A stretch of 64,000 nucleotides of DNA from Erysipelotrichaceae bacterium (lineage in GTDB: Bacteria; Bacillota_I; Bacilli_A; ML615J-28; CAG-313). The stretch is taken from contig SVBG01000004.1 in assembly GCA_015059015.1 (NCBI GenBank), positions 62,001-126,000 of the forward strand, given 5' to 3'. Position 1 is the stretch's first letter; each line of letters opens with the position of its first letter. The notes below the pieces were generated by a model. It did no database searches and had not been told where the DNA came from. It was given only the letters and a program-made list of their open reading frames with translations. The position numbers and the translations under genes are program-made. Shown here one piece after another: positions 17,352-26,641 of this stretch.

Positions 17352-17882
17352 TTAGATTTCTAAATATCTACTCATAAATAATCCACCAAATTCAGCTAAA
17401 CTCTTTTCTGAATCTGTAACTTGTGGTTTCCCTTCTACAATAACACATCCTAACACATCTCCAAATACATTGATGGGTTTTACGATAGAGGCATTATTAA
17501 TTGTATAGTTTTCACATACATTTAACGAAACTCCAGAATTATTTATTTGAGTATTTCTATTTTTTAATCTTTCTTCTAATTCTTTTGTTATTTTTTTGCC
17601 TGTTAAATCAATTTTAAAGTCACCACTTGCTGCAACAATTTTTTCATTATCAGTAACTATGATATTTCTTTTGTTTGTTGTATACATACTTTCTGTAAAT
17701 TCCTTAACAAAATCAGTCATTTGATTTACAGGAGAGTATTTTTTTAATACAATTTTATTATCTCCGTCAGTATATATTTCAAGTGATTCTCCTTCTTTTA
17801 TACGCATTGTTCTTCTTAGCTCTTTAGGAAGAACAATTCTACCTAAATCATCTATTCTTCTTACAACACCTGTTGCTTTCAT
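17352..17882 (-). CDS. spoVT: SpoVT-like AbrB-domain transcriptional regulator
   Basis: A 176-residue protein with an N-terminal AbrB swapped-hairpin DNA-binding domain (MKATGVVRRIDDLGRIVLPK, then RTMRIKEGESLEIY) and a C-terminal GAF-like domain (about 60-176). Both length and architecture match SpoVT, which tunes forespore genes in Bacillus. It lies 60 bp downstream of mfd, the same place as in Bacillus. Whether it controls sporulation here is open, but cwlJ and gerQ lie nearby. Confidence 0.88.
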   Translation of the reverse strand: MKATGVVRRIDDLGRIVLPKELRRTMRIKEGESLEIYTDGDNKIVLKKYSPVNQMTDFVKEFTESMYTTNKRNIIVTDNEKIVAASGDFKIDLTGKKITKELEERLKNRNTQINNSGVSLNVCENYTINNASIVKPINVFGDVLGCVIVEGKPQVTDSEKSLAEFGGLFMSRYLEI

Positions 17883-17942
17883 AATAACATCTCCTTTTTG
17901 AGTTTTCTATGTTTATTATGAACTTTTTTTCCAAGATTATAC

Positions 17943-20900
17943 TTAAATTTTAATATTTTCTAAGAATTTTGTAAGTATATATATATAACTATCTTTATAA
18001 TCTTTTGGATCAATATGAATAAATATACGATTATTCTTTAACGAGAAAGTAAATAATGGCGCATTTTTTGATGCGTTGTGTGATAAATCTTTATAATTAA
18101 TTTTTGATGTTGTCTCTTCGTCAAAATTAATTGTTATTTCATCTTTTGTTTCTTTAAAGTTTTCTATTCCTTTTGATTTTAGTAAAAATTCTAAATATTT
18201 GGTTTCCATATATAATAAAATATCTTGATTTAATGTTCCGTATCTATCAGTATATTCTTCTATTAAACTTTTTATTTGGTCTCTTGATTTGATTTTACTA
18301 ATTTCTTTATGCATGGCAATTCTTATTTCATCATCAATTACATAATTCGGATCAATATGTTTTGAGATTGATATATTAAAATATTTATGTTCTTTAGGCT
18401 CTTCTTTTTCTCCTTTTAACTCATTTATGGCTTCATTAAGTAATTTCATATATAGATCCATACCTATTGCGTCAATGAAACCTGATTGTTCATCTCCTAA
18501 TATATCTCCAGCACCTCTTATCGCAAGGTCTTTCATAGCAATTTTATAACCACTTCCAAGTGCTGTGAACTCTTTTATTGCATCAAGTCGTTCTTTTGCT
18601 TGTTGCGTAAGTACTTTATGTGGTTCATACATTAAATATGCATAAGAAATTCTATCACTTCTTCCAACTCTACCTCTAATTTGGTATAATTGACTAAGCC
18701 CTAAATGGTCAGCTTTTTCGATAATAAGCGTATTTGCATTAGGTATATCGATTCCTGTTTCAATAATTGTAGTACAAACTAATACATCATATTCTTTATC
18801 TAAGAAACATACTAATTCATCTTCTATTTGTTCTTTACTCATTTTACCATGAATTAATCCAACTTTTGCTATAGGACATAGCTTATGTATTTTAGAAATA
18901 ATTCTATCTAACTCATCTATATGGTTTAATAAATAAAATACTTGACCACCACGTCCCATTTCTCTATTTATAGCTTCTCTAATTACTGAAGCGTTAGTTT
19001 CTAGAACATATGTTTGAACTGGGAGTCTATTTGTAGGAGGTGTTTCTATTAAAGATAAGTCTCTTAAGCCCGATAAAGCCATTTGAAGTGTTCTTGGAAT
19101 AGGTGTTGCTGTTAGAGTTAAAATATCAACATTTGCTTTTAATTCTTTTATTCGTTCTTTATGTAATACACCAAAACGTTGTTCTTCATCTATTATTAAT
19201 AAACCAAGATTCTTAAATTCTAAATCGTTAGAAAGAACTCTATGCGTGCCTATAACTATATCAACATATCCTTTTTTTAGTCCTTCTAGGACTATTTTTT
19301 GTTTTGAAACAGGTACAAATCTATTTAATAGTTCTACTCTTATGCCATATTTTTCAAATCTATCTTTAAAAGTATAAAAGTGTTGTCTTGTAAGAACTGT
19401 TGTAGGCGCTAAATATACCACTTGTTTGCCATTATCTACAGCTTTAAAGGCTGCACGCATTGCTACTTCTGTTTTTCCAAAACCTACATCACCACAAACT
19501 AAACGATCAAGTGGACGTTTGCTTTCCATATCTTGCTTTACTTCGTTTATTGCTTTAATTTGATCAGCAGTTTCTTTAAATTCAAAATCAGATTCAAATT
19601 CTAATTGTTCAACTGAATCCTTATCATATATATATCCTTGTTTTAAATCGCGTTCAGCTTGGACTTTTATTAGTCTTCTTGCTACATCCATTACTTTTTC
19701 TTTAATTTTAGCTTTCTTTTTCTTCCATTCTTTACCGGTTAAGTTATTTAACTTAGGTTTTGCATCCTTAGAAGTATTATATTTTTCTAAAAGATATATA
19801 TTTTCAACTGGAACATATAGTTTTCCCTCATCTGCATATTGAATATGTAAGTAGTCAATTTGTTTTTCTCTTAATGTTTTTGTTTCAATTCCTAAATATA
19901 TTCCAATACCATATTCTTGATGAACTACATAATCACCAGGTTTTAAGTCATCTTTATCATAGATTTTAGTTGTATTTTTATAATATTTATGATATTTACC
20001 TTGTTTACTTATTTTCCCTGGTGCAAATTCATTAGGTGTAAGTATTTCTAGGTTATATTCATAGTCTATAAAACCATATGCATTTTTTGAAACTACTAAA
20101 TTTATTTGATTTTCTTTTATTTTATCTCCTTTATTAAATGATATACCGTTGTTTTCAAATATATTTTCTAAAAAAGCTAACTTTTTCTCATCAAAATGAG
20201 TGATAATATAAGTTTTTGCTTTATTAAGTTTTATATCTTCTATAACAAGTTTTATATTATTATTGTAATCAAAGTTATTTCCGCTTCCTAAATCAATTAA
20301 TTTAGTTAGTTTTATATCATTTAAAGAAGATATATCTTGTGAGAAAAATATATTTTGATTTGAATAATTTAAATTTTCAATTACTGGAATAAATAAATCG
20401 TTATTTAATTTATATTTTACACTTAATAAGTATTCTCTTATCTCTTCTAATTGTACTGCTTGATGATCTATTATATGTTTTAAGTCTTCATAAAAGCATA
20501 TTGGACTATCAATAAGCGTCAAAAAGGGCGTATATTTAGGATCAATATACGGTAAGTATATATATAGTTGGTCTAATGAATCATAATTTTTTATTTTTCT
20601 TAAGTCTTTATCTACTTTTTCTGTTAGATTATGTTCTTTTAAAATACGTTCTTCGATTAAAGATATTTCTTTTTCTTCATAATAAACATCATATAAAGGA
20701 AATATATATATATCATTTACTTTTCCTTCACTCATTTGCGTAGAAATATTTACCTTTTTAATCGTTTCTATTTCATTATCAAAGAAATTAATACGAAAAA
20801 CACCATCAGAATTAATTGGATATATATCTACAATGCTGCCTCTTACACTAAAAGTACCAAGTTCTTCGGTAATTGAGGTTTTTTTATATCCTCTTATTAT

Positions 20901-21374
20901 TAGTTTTTCTACTAATTCTTTTAATGGTATCTCTTGTCCTACTTGTAATTTAATAGTTGATGCTTTAATTTTCTCTTTAGACATCATTTGTTTTGTTACA
21001 CCTTCAGTACATGTAACAATTAATCTAGGATTTTTTTCTACGATATTATGAAGTGTTAACATTCTTGCTAGTCGAAATGTTAAACTACTTGCAACAAGTT
21101 CTGATGAAATAAATTCTTCCTGTGGAAAAAAACTTACCAAATCATCACCTAATAAATCACAAAATGTTTCATAAGCTTTTGATGCTTCATATATGTTTTC
21201 AGCTATATAAACAATATTTTTATTTGTTTTTATAAATGTTAGTGCTGCTAGCATCCTTGAAAGATTGCAAGCAGCATTACCAACATATATATTTTCTTTG
21301 TTATTTGTGTTTAAAATACTGTTTATAACGTTCATATATTTAGCTTTTTGTTCTAAAAAGTTAAGTATATTCAT
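17943..21374 (-). CDS. mfd: Transcription-repair coupling factor Mfd
   Basis: A 1143-residue translocase that pushes stalled RNA polymerase off DNA and recruits UvrA. The N-terminal UvrB-like part is followed by the RNA-polymerase-interaction domain starting at KPGDYVVHQEYGIGIYLG (about 478-495). The helicase motifs are GDVGFGKTE, IDEEQRFG and TATPIPRT, and the C-terminal TRCF domain ends the protein. Length matches the family. It starts 10 nt after pth. Confidence 0.96.
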   Translation of the reverse strand: MNILNFLEQKAKYMNVINSILNTNNKENIYVGNAACNLSRMLAALTFIKTNKNIVYIAENIYEASKAYETFCDLLGDDLVSFFPQEEFISSELVASSLTFRLARMLTLHNIVEKNPRLIVTCTEGVTKQMMSKEKIKASTIKLQVGQEIPLKELVEKLIIRGYKKTSITEELGTFSVRGSIVDIYPINSDGVFRINFFDNEIETIKKVNISTQMSEGKVNDIYIFPLYDVYYEEKEISLIEERILKEHNLTEKVDKDLRKIKNYDSLDQLYIYLPYIDPKYTPFLTLIDSPICFYEDLKHIIDHQAVQLEEIREYLLSVKYKLNNDLFIPVIENLNYSNQNIFFSQDISSLNDIKLTKLIDLGSGNNFDYNNNIKLVIEDIKLNKAKTYIITHFDEKKLAFLENIFENNGISFNKGDKIKENQINLVVSKNAYGFIDYEYNLEILTPNEFAPGKISKQGKYHKYYKNTTKIYDKDDLKPGDYVVHQEYGIGIYLGIETKTLREKQIDYLHIQYADEGKLYVPVENIYLLEKYNTSKDAKPKLNNLTGKEWKKKKAKIKEKVMDVARRLIKVQAERDLKQGYIYDKDSVEQLEFESDFEFKETADQIKAINEVKQDMESKRPLDRLVCGDVGFGKTEVAMRAAFKAVDNGKQVVYLAPTTVLTRQHFYTFKDRFEKYGIRVELLNRFVPVSKQKIVLEGLKKGYVDIVIGTHRVLSNDLEFKNLGLLIIDEEQRFGVLHKERIKELKANVDILTLTATPIPRTLQMALSGLRDLSLIETPPTNRLPVQTYVLETNASVIREAINREMGRGGQVFYLLNHIDELDRIISKIHKLCPIAKVGLIHGKMSKEQIEDELVCFLDKEYDVLVCTTIIETGIDIPNANTLIIEKADHLGLSQLYQIRGRVGRSDRISYAYLMYEPHKVLTQQAKERLDAIKEFTALGSGYKIAMKDLAIRGAGDILGDEQSGFIDAIGMDLYMKLLNEAINELKGEKEEPKEHKYFNISISKHIDPNYVIDDEIRIAMHKEISKIKSRDQIKSLIEEYTDRYGTLNQDILLYMETKYLEFLLKSKGIENFKETKDEITINFDEETTSKINYKDLSHNASKNAPLFTFSLKNNRIFIHIDPKDYKDSYIYILTKFLENIKI

Positions 21375-21384
21375 TATATTCCCC

Positions 21385-21951
21385 CTATTTATTATAATTG
21401 TTCATTATATAATCAATACCATGATTAATTAAATCATTAATAATGTTTGCAGAAACATTTAAAATTTCATTTAAAATATTCATTTCTGACTTCGAGAAGT
21501 TAGAAAGAACAAAATCTACTACTTTATCATGTGAATCTTCTTTACTTCTTCCGATTCCAATACGAAGTCTAGCAATTTCACTAGTTCCAACTTCTTTAAT
21601 CATTGATTTCATACCATTATGTCCACCAGCTGAACCACTTTTTCTTATTCTTTTAGTTCCAATTGGTAAATCCATATCATCATATATTACAAAAATATCA
21701 TCACTTTCAATATTATAATAATCACTAAACAATCTAACTGCATGACCAGATAAGTTCATATATGTTGTTGGTTTCATTAAATAATGTTTTTTACCATTTT
21801 GAACAAATTCTCCAATAAAACATTGAAATTTTTTTTCTAATTTAAATGTAACATTATAACTCTTTGCTACTTCATCAACAAACATAAATCCCACATTATG
21901 ATGAGTTTTTTCATATTGTTTACCAGGATTTCCAAGTCCAACAATTAACAT
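21385..21951 (-). CDS. pth: Peptidyl-tRNA hydrolase
   Basis: A 188-residue Pth that recycles peptidyl-tRNA released from stalled ribosomes. The N-terminus LIVGLGNPGKQYEKTHHNVGF contains the catalytic His and substrate-contact Asn. DDMDLPIGTKRIRKSGSAGGHNGMKS is also typical. The start overlaps the upstream lipoprotein gene by 7 nt. The order pth-mfd-spoVT is that of Bacillus, without fin. Confidence 0.95.
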   Translation of the reverse strand: MLIVGLGNPGKQYEKTHHNVGFMFVDEVAKSYNVTFKLEKKFQCFIGEFVQNGKKHYLMKPTTYMNLSGHAVRLFSDYYNIESDDIFVIYDDMDLPIGTKRIRKSGSAGGHNGMKSMIKEVGTSEIARLRIGIGRSKEDSHDKVVDFVLSNFSKSEMNILNEILNVSANIINDLINHGIDYIMNNYNK

Positions 21952-23858
21952 ATATATTCCCCCTCTTTTTTATAGTAATTTTTTTCATCTTTTTCTAAAT
22001 AAAATATAACTTTGCTTATGCTTTGTCTTTGTTTTTGTACCTTTTTTGTTTTGGAAAAATCATTAGTTAACTGTTCTACTAATTTATCAGAAATTAATTT
22101 CATTCCATCAGCATTATAATGTAAAGAATCTCCTAAATAAGAACTATAGTTGTCACTTGTAATATATTTTGCAAGGTCAAAAATTCTAACATTTGAATAA
22201 GTATTTGCTAATTTTTTAAACATTTCATTATATTCAAGTCTTCTTTCTTCTGTATAATTATATCCAGAATATGCTGAATAACCGTTAGTAAATAAGTAAA
22301 TATAAGGAATTTTTGCAGTATTATTTGAGAAATCAATATAATTTTTACTAATATATTCAATCATTTTTATATATGCAGTTTCTAAATTCGTAACCGTATG
22401 ACCATTTACGTTATCATTTGTTCCTAAAAAGATTACAACTATATTTGGAGTACCATTATCGCCTAAAGTTTTTAATCGATATTCGCTCATTCCAGCAGAA
22501 TTACCATTACCATATGCAGCACTACCACTCCAAGAATTATTAACTCCTAGTTTTAAACCTAGTTTTGTATATGTTTGATGCCACCAAGTAAGTTCAACTG
22601 ACTTAACTGTTGTAGAATATATTGGATAATAAAACTGATTAGTACCACCATAAAGGCTATTTACGCTAGAATTTTTATCATAAAATGTTGAAATACTATC
22701 GCCTATAAAACTAATTGTCGCGTTTTCTAATGTCGTTTCTTCGTAATCATATATATCATATTTTGGATAAATGGTAGTATTCTTGATAACTTCTTTATCA
22801 AAATCAAATAATTCTTCTGTTTCAGTGTCGTACCAACCATAAAAACGATAATATTTATTAGGATCCTTATCAAATTTTGGTTCTTCTATTGTATTAATAT
22901 AACTATCATAATCACATTTTTCTATTGTATATACACTTCCATCTAAATTTAATGCTGTAACAGTCATTTCATCATATACTTTTGTATATCTTGCGGTAAA
23001 TGTTAAATCTTTTGTTACAACAGTTTGTTTTATTGTCCAATCCTTAAACACATATGAATACCCTACTCCACCATCTCTTGTTGGATTTTCAGGAAATATT
23101 ACTTCAGATCCATATGGTAATGTATAAGTAGTTATTAAAGTTTTATCATAATCATAAAAGTTTACTGTATATTCTTCAAAAACTTGAGTATATTGGGCTT
23201 TAAAATCTAAATTTTTTGTAACAATTGTGTCAGTTAAAGTCCAATCTTTAAATTCATATGAATACCCTACTCCACCATCTCTAGTAGGTTCATCAGGAAA
23301 TATAATCTCTGATCCATATTGTAAAATATAGCTTTTAATTAAAGTATTATCATAATCATAAAAATTAATTGTATATTCTTCTAAGATTTTTGTATATTGG
23401 GCTTTAAAATCTAAATTTTTTGTAACAATTGTATCAGATAAAGTCCAATCTTTAAACTCATATGTACAACCTATTTCTGCTTCTCTTGTAGGATTATTTG
23501 GAAATATTACTTCTGATCCATATTTTAAAGTATAACTATCTATTAAAGTACCATCATAATCATAGAAGTTTACTGTATATTGATTATAAACAAAATTAGC
23601 ATAAATAGTTAAATCACTCATTATTTCTGTATCAAAGCTAAATTTATTGCCAGATTCATCCACATATTGTATATCATTTACTTCAATAGGTAAATTAAAG
23701 TTAGGTTCAGTTATTTTTGAACCTTTTTTTATTTCTGTTATTATTTCTTTAGTTCCATCTTCATAAATAATTGTAACATCAAATTTATTTTTCTTACAGC
23801 TACAAAAAAGGCTTAGAAGACTTACTAAGCATAACGCTAAAAACATATATTTTTTCAT
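21945..23858 (-). CDS. SGNH/GDSL-hydrolase lipoprotein with InlB-type repeats
   Basis: A 637-residue exported lipoprotein (lipobox Cys at residue 21 in LFCSC). Three near-identical 68-residue InlB-type repeats occupy residues 94-297, each with VNFYDYD, YGSEVIFP and FKDWT. A C-terminal SGNH esterase domain (about 378-615) carries all blocks: FIGDSIST with the Ser, SAAYGNG, LGTNDN and DSLHYNADG with Asp and His. It is probably a carbohydrate esterase working on extracellular glycans. It heads the transcript containing pth-mfd-spoVT and overlaps pth by 7 nt. Confidence 0.82.
   Translation of the reverse strand: MKKYMFLALCLVSLLSLFCSCKKNKFDVTIIYEDGTKEIITEIKKGSKITEPNFNLPIEVNDIQYVDESGNKFSFDTEIMSDLTIYANFVYNQYTVNFYDYDGTLIDSYTLKYGSEVIFPNNPTREAEIGCTYEFKDWTLSDTIVTKNLDFKAQYTKILEEYTINFYDYDNTLIKSYILQYGSEIIFPDEPTRDGGVGYSYEFKDWTLTDTIVTKNLDFKAQYTQVFEEYTVNFYDYDKTLITTYTLPYGSEVIFPENPTRDGGVGYSYVFKDWTIKQTVVTKDLTFTARYTKVYDEMTVTALNLDGSVYTIEKCDYDSYINTIEEPKFDKDPNKYYRFYGWYDTETEELFDFDKEVIKNTTIYPKYDIYDYEETTLENATISFIGDSISTFYDKNSSVNSLYGGTNQFYYPIYSTTVKSVELTWWHQTYTKLGLKLGVNNSWSGSAAYGNGNSAGMSEYRLKTLGDNGTPNIVVIFLGTNDNVNGHTVTNLETAYIKMIEYISKNYIDFSNNTAKIPYIYLFTNGYSAYSGYNYTEERRLEYNEMFKKLANTYSNVRIFDLAKYITSDNYSSYLGDSLHYNADGMKLISDKLVEQLTNDFSKTKKVQKQRQSISKVIFYLEKDEKNYYKKEGEYIC
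22968..23579 (-). repeat. Three tandem 204-bp repeats coding InlB-type modules
   Basis: In-frame 204-bp (68-codon) units. Protein identity between units is high, with modules 2 and 3 sharing RDGGVGYSY, which suggests recent duplication or recombination. Confidence 0.85.
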
Positions 23859-23881
23859 ATTTTACACCTCACTTAATATAA

Positions 23882-23909
23882 ATTATATCATATTTTAAAT
23901 TATTTTCAA
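23882..23909 (-). promoter_or_regulatory. Promoter of the SGNH-pth-mfd-spoVT operon
   Basis: -35 TTGAAA (23909-23904), 16-bp spacer, -10 TATAAT (23887-23882) on the minus strand, about 25 bp upstream of the lipoprotein start. Confidence 0.75.
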
Positions 23910-23922
23910 TATAAATTTAACT

Positions 23923-24402
23923 TTATTCATTATTTTTCTGTTTATACGCAAATTCAATCGCATTTTTAAATAATTTATCACAACTTTCACCAAGTGGATT
24001 ATGATATAGACAATTATTATCTTCTTTTATATTTAATTTTTCAAATATTTTTTCTTTTGTTAAGTTTTGTTCATCACTATTTTTCACTATTTCTACAATA
24101 TTAGTTAGTTTTATATTATGACAATAGCATATAATTTGCTCATTAAGGCTTGATTTGAACCAAATTTGCGTTTTTATATCATCTTTAGTAAAATATTTAG
24201 GGTTTTCTTCTTGATAATAAATTATTGGGCATTTTCGGTTTATACAAATATATATATTATTATCATTCAAATAATGATTTTTATCTTTTAAAAGCGATTT
24301 TACTGTTATTAATGGTACATTTTTCCCTAGCACATTACATATTGGACAACCATTATTACATTTTGATGAACATGTATTACAATTTTGATCACATTTATTC
24401 AT
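23923..24402 (-). CDS. CopZ-like zinc/[2Fe-2S]-binding protein
   Basis: A 159-residue cysteine-rich protein. The N-terminal part has CDQNCNTCSSKCNNGCPIC (residues 4-22), an extension plus a zinc-ribbon pair. VPLITVKSLLKDK, NRKCPIIYY and the IICYCHN segment followed by a helical region match the N-terminal zinc/[2Fe-2S] domain of the Archaeoglobus CopZ family, whose last half resembles BFD ferredoxins. There is no C-terminal heavy-metal-associated domain, so copper delivery is not supported. A redox or metal-sensing role is inferred. Confidence 0.7.
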   Translation of the reverse strand: MNKCDQNCNTCSSKCNNGCPICNVLGKNVPLITVKSLLKDKNHYLNDNNIYICINRKCPIIYYQEENPKYFTKDDIKTQIWFKSSLNEQIICYCHNIKLTNIVEIVKNSDEQNLTKEKIFEKLNIKEDNNCLYHNPLGESCDKLFKNAIEFAYKQKNNE

Positions 24403-24495
24403 ACTTTTAGTTCCTTTAAGTTATTTTTTATATATTCTAATAGATTTTAGTATATTTTTCAATTATCTTGAATATATTTTTCTTGAGGTGTTAAA

Positions 24496-24915
24496 ATGAG
24501 TGTTGTTAAATATACTAAAAAAGAATTAGAATTATTAGCAAGATTAATGAGAGCAGAAGCTGAATCAGATGGAGAACTAGGAATGTTAATGGTAGGGAAC
24601 GTTGGAATTAATAGAGTTTTAGCAAAATGTCTAGATTTTAGAAACATTACATCAATTGAACAAATGGTATTTCAACGCCCTGGCGGCTTCGAAGCAACTC
24701 TTTATTCTTATTTTTATCAAGCTCCAAGAGAAATAGATAAAAAACTTGCAAGAAGAGTAATTTATGGTGAAAGATTTCACCCCGCAACAAAAGCTTTATG
24801 GTTTTATAATGCAGGTGAAGATGATTGTAGAGCGAAATGGTGGAATCAATGGAACTCAGGCCGTTATAAATCACACTGTTTTTACACACCTGTAGAAAGT
24901 GAAAATTGTTATTAG
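24496..24915 (+). CDS. cwlJ: CwlJ/SleB-family cell-wall hydrolase
   Basis: A 139-residue protein made of a single Hydrolase_2 (SleB/CwlJ) domain: ELLARLMRAEAESDGELG (residues 10-27) with the catalytic Glu, then GNVGINRV, and ALWFYNAG near residue 98. It lacks a signal peptide and peptidoglycan-binding domain, as in CwlJ, which degrades spore cortex at germination. It shares an operon with gerQ, whose product is needed for CwlJ placement in the Bacillus spore coat, so the assignment is stronger than from sequence alone. Confidence 0.85.
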   Translation: MSVVKYTKKELELLARLMRAEAESDGELGMLMVGNVGINRVLAKCLDFRNITSIEQMVFQRPGGFEATLYSYFYQAPREIDKKLARRVIYGERFHPATKALWFYNAGEDDCRAKWWNQWNSGRYKSHCFYTPVESENCY

Positions 24916-24923
24916 GAGGAAAA

Positions 24924-25295
24924 ATGACGATTAATTATCAACAACCTTTTTATCAAAATCCATATGGAGGAGTCCCATATATATATCCTCAGCCACCAAT
25001 TTACCCATATCCACCTGAAGTGGGAACAAATCCTAACCAAATTTATAACGAACAATCATATATTGAAAACATTTTACGACTTAATAAAGGTAAAATCGCA
25101 ACAATTTATATGAGTTTTGAAGGAAGTCAATGGGGATCTAAAATTTTTAGAGGTGAAATTGTAGAAGCAGGGCGCGACCATATAATACTTCATGATGTAC
25201 AAAATAAAATTAATTACTTATTATTAACTATTTACTTATCTTATATTACATTTGATGATACAATTGACTATAATTTAAATTTTAGTGGTGAATAA
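24924..25295 (+). CDS. gerQ: GerQ-like spore coat protein
   Basis: A 123-residue protein with a Tyr/Pro-rich N-terminus (about residues 1-36) and the conserved GerQ C-terminal domain: QSYIENILRLNKGK, IATIYMSFEG and AGRDHIILHD. In Bacillus GerQ is cross-linked into the coat and holds CwlJ. An upstream TTG at 24906 keeps the frame open, but the ATG at 24924 has AGGAGG 4 nt before it and is the start. The ribosome-binding site overlaps the cwlJ stop. Confidence 0.88.
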   Translation: MTINYQQPFYQNPYGGVPYIYPQPPIYPYPPEVGTNPNQIYNEQSYIENILRLNKGKIATIYMSFEGSQWGSKIFRGEIVEAGRDHIILHDVQNKINYLLLTIYLSYITFDDTIDYNLNFSGE

Positions 25296-25321
25296 AAGCT
25301 TATCTTTTTAGATAAGCTTTT
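25294..25321. terminator. Bidirectional terminator between gerQ and GDPD
   Basis: Perfect 11-bp stem AAAAGCTTATC/GATAAGCTTTT with a 6-nt loop. It lies between convergent stops and is T-rich on both exits. Confidence 0.85.
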
Positions 25322-25324
25322 AGT

Positions 25325-26086
25325 TTATTTTTTTGGTGAAATATAGTTAGTAGTAACCATATCTACTTGCATATTTAGATATTTATCTAGTAAACTATCA
25401 TCATCTAGAGTCCAAATGTTAATTAATTGATTATATTTCCTTGCATTTTCAAGTACTTCTTCATCTAATTGTAAGTACTGAACATCTAAATCTATTCCTT
25501 TTTCTCCAACAAAAGACATAAATTCTTTAGTTCTTGCGTTACATAACCACTGTAATTTAATATTCGGATATTTTTCTTTTACATACAGCAAACAGCCTAT
25601 CATTGAAGTCATAATAACTGCTGTATTTTCTAAATTATGATTATAAATTTTTTCAACTAATCCATCTAAATTAGAATAATTTGCGTTTTCAAAATTGTCA
25701 TTACTAGAATAAATACCATTTGTCCATTTAAGTTCAATAATTGGTATACAATTATATTCTTTACAAATCGATAAATATTCATCAAATGTACAGATTTTAC
25801 CTACTCTTTTTGTATCGCTTGTAATTTCAACAAGTTCTAAATGTTTAATGTCTTTAAAATGACATTCTTGAACGTTAATAGCTGTTTTATTTTTACTATT
25901 TTTTGTTAATCTTAATAAATTTTCATCATGACAACAAATATATACTTTATCAAGAGTTACTCTAATGTCAGTTTCAATTGCTTGATAACCAAGTTGCGCT
26001 GCTTCTAGGTATGCTTCTTTTGTATTTTCAACACCAATTCCTAATTTTGTTCCTCTATGACCAACATAAATTACATCTTTACTCAT
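25325..26086 (-). CDS. Glycerophosphodiester phosphodiesterase
   Basis: A 253-residue GDPD/TIM-barrel enzyme that hydrolyses glycerophosphodiesters to glycerol 3-phosphate and an alcohol. GHRG (8-11), VENT, ETDIRVT and CCHDENL are the classic catalytic and metal ligands, and the C-terminal NIWTLDD is typical. No signal peptide is visible, so it is predicted to be cytoplasmic. It is a single gene. Confidence 0.9.
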   Translation of the reverse strand: MSKDVIYVGHRGTKLGIGVENTKEAYLEAAQLGYQAIETDIRVTLDKVYICCHDENLLRLTKNSKNKTAINVQECHFKDIKHLELVEITSDTKRVGKICTFDEYLSICKEYNCIPIIELKWTNGIYSSNDNFENANYSNLDGLVEKIYNHNLENTAVIMTSMIGCLLYVKEKYPNIKLQWLCNARTKEFMSFVGEKGIDLDVQYLQLDEEVLENARKYNQLINIWTLDDDSLLDKYLNMQVDMVTTNYISPKK

Positions 26087-26196
26087 ATTTTGTCTCCTAA
26101 AATTAATAATTTATATAATAATTTTATCACATTTAATTTATTTTTTTATATTTGTTGATAAAATAAAGTATAAAATTATATTTAGAGGTGATTAAA

Positions 26197-26595
26197 ATGT
26201 GTGTATTTTGTAAAATATTAAATGGTGAAATTCCTGGATCTAAAATTTATGAGGACGATTATTGTATTGCAATACTAGATATTTCTCAAACAACTAAAGG
26301 TCATACTTTAGTTGTTCCAAAACGTCATGTTGAAAATGTTTTTGACCTTAATAAAGATGAATGTGCAGCTATTATGGAAGCATGTGTATATGTTTCTAAT
26401 AAATTAAAAGATAAATTAGGTGTTGAAAACATTAATTTATTAAATAATAGTGGAAGCCTTGCGGGGCAAGTTGTAATGCATTTTCATATGCATATTATTC
26501 CACGTTATGAAAATGATGAATTTAAAGTAATTCAACCTTCCCATGAACCTGATTTTAATGAACTTGATAAATTAAAAGATTTGTTAAATAATTAG
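26197..26595 (+). CDS. HIT-family nucleotide-binding protein
   Basis: A 132-residue histidine-triad protein. CVFCKILNGEIP at the start and MHFHMHIIPR (HxHxHxx) near residue 110 are the family marks, and the N-terminal cysteine pair is common in bacterial HinT-like members. Probably a purine-nucleoside phosphoramidase or dinucleotide hydrolase. The open frame begins with a GTG at 26188, but the ATG at 26197 has the better spaced GAGGTG and the family N-terminus. Confidence 0.9.
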   Translation: MCVFCKILNGEIPGSKIYEDDYCIAILDISQTTKGHTLVVPKRHVENVFDLNKDECAAIMEACVYVSNKLKDKLGVENINLLNNSGSLAGQVVMHFHMHIIPRYENDEFKVIQPSHEPDFNELDKLKDLLNN

Positions 26596-26607
26596 ATTTT
26601 AGTTAAG

Positions 26608-26636
26608 AAAAAGAGACTTTTTGTAAGTCTCTTTTT
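26608..26636. terminator. Bidirectional terminator between HIT gene and gyrA
   Basis: Stem AAAAAGAGACTT/AAGTCTCTTTTT with a 5-nt loop. It ends in a T-run on the plus strand and an A-run that becomes a T-run for gyrA. Confidence 0.85.
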
Positions 26637-26641
26637 TGTTT

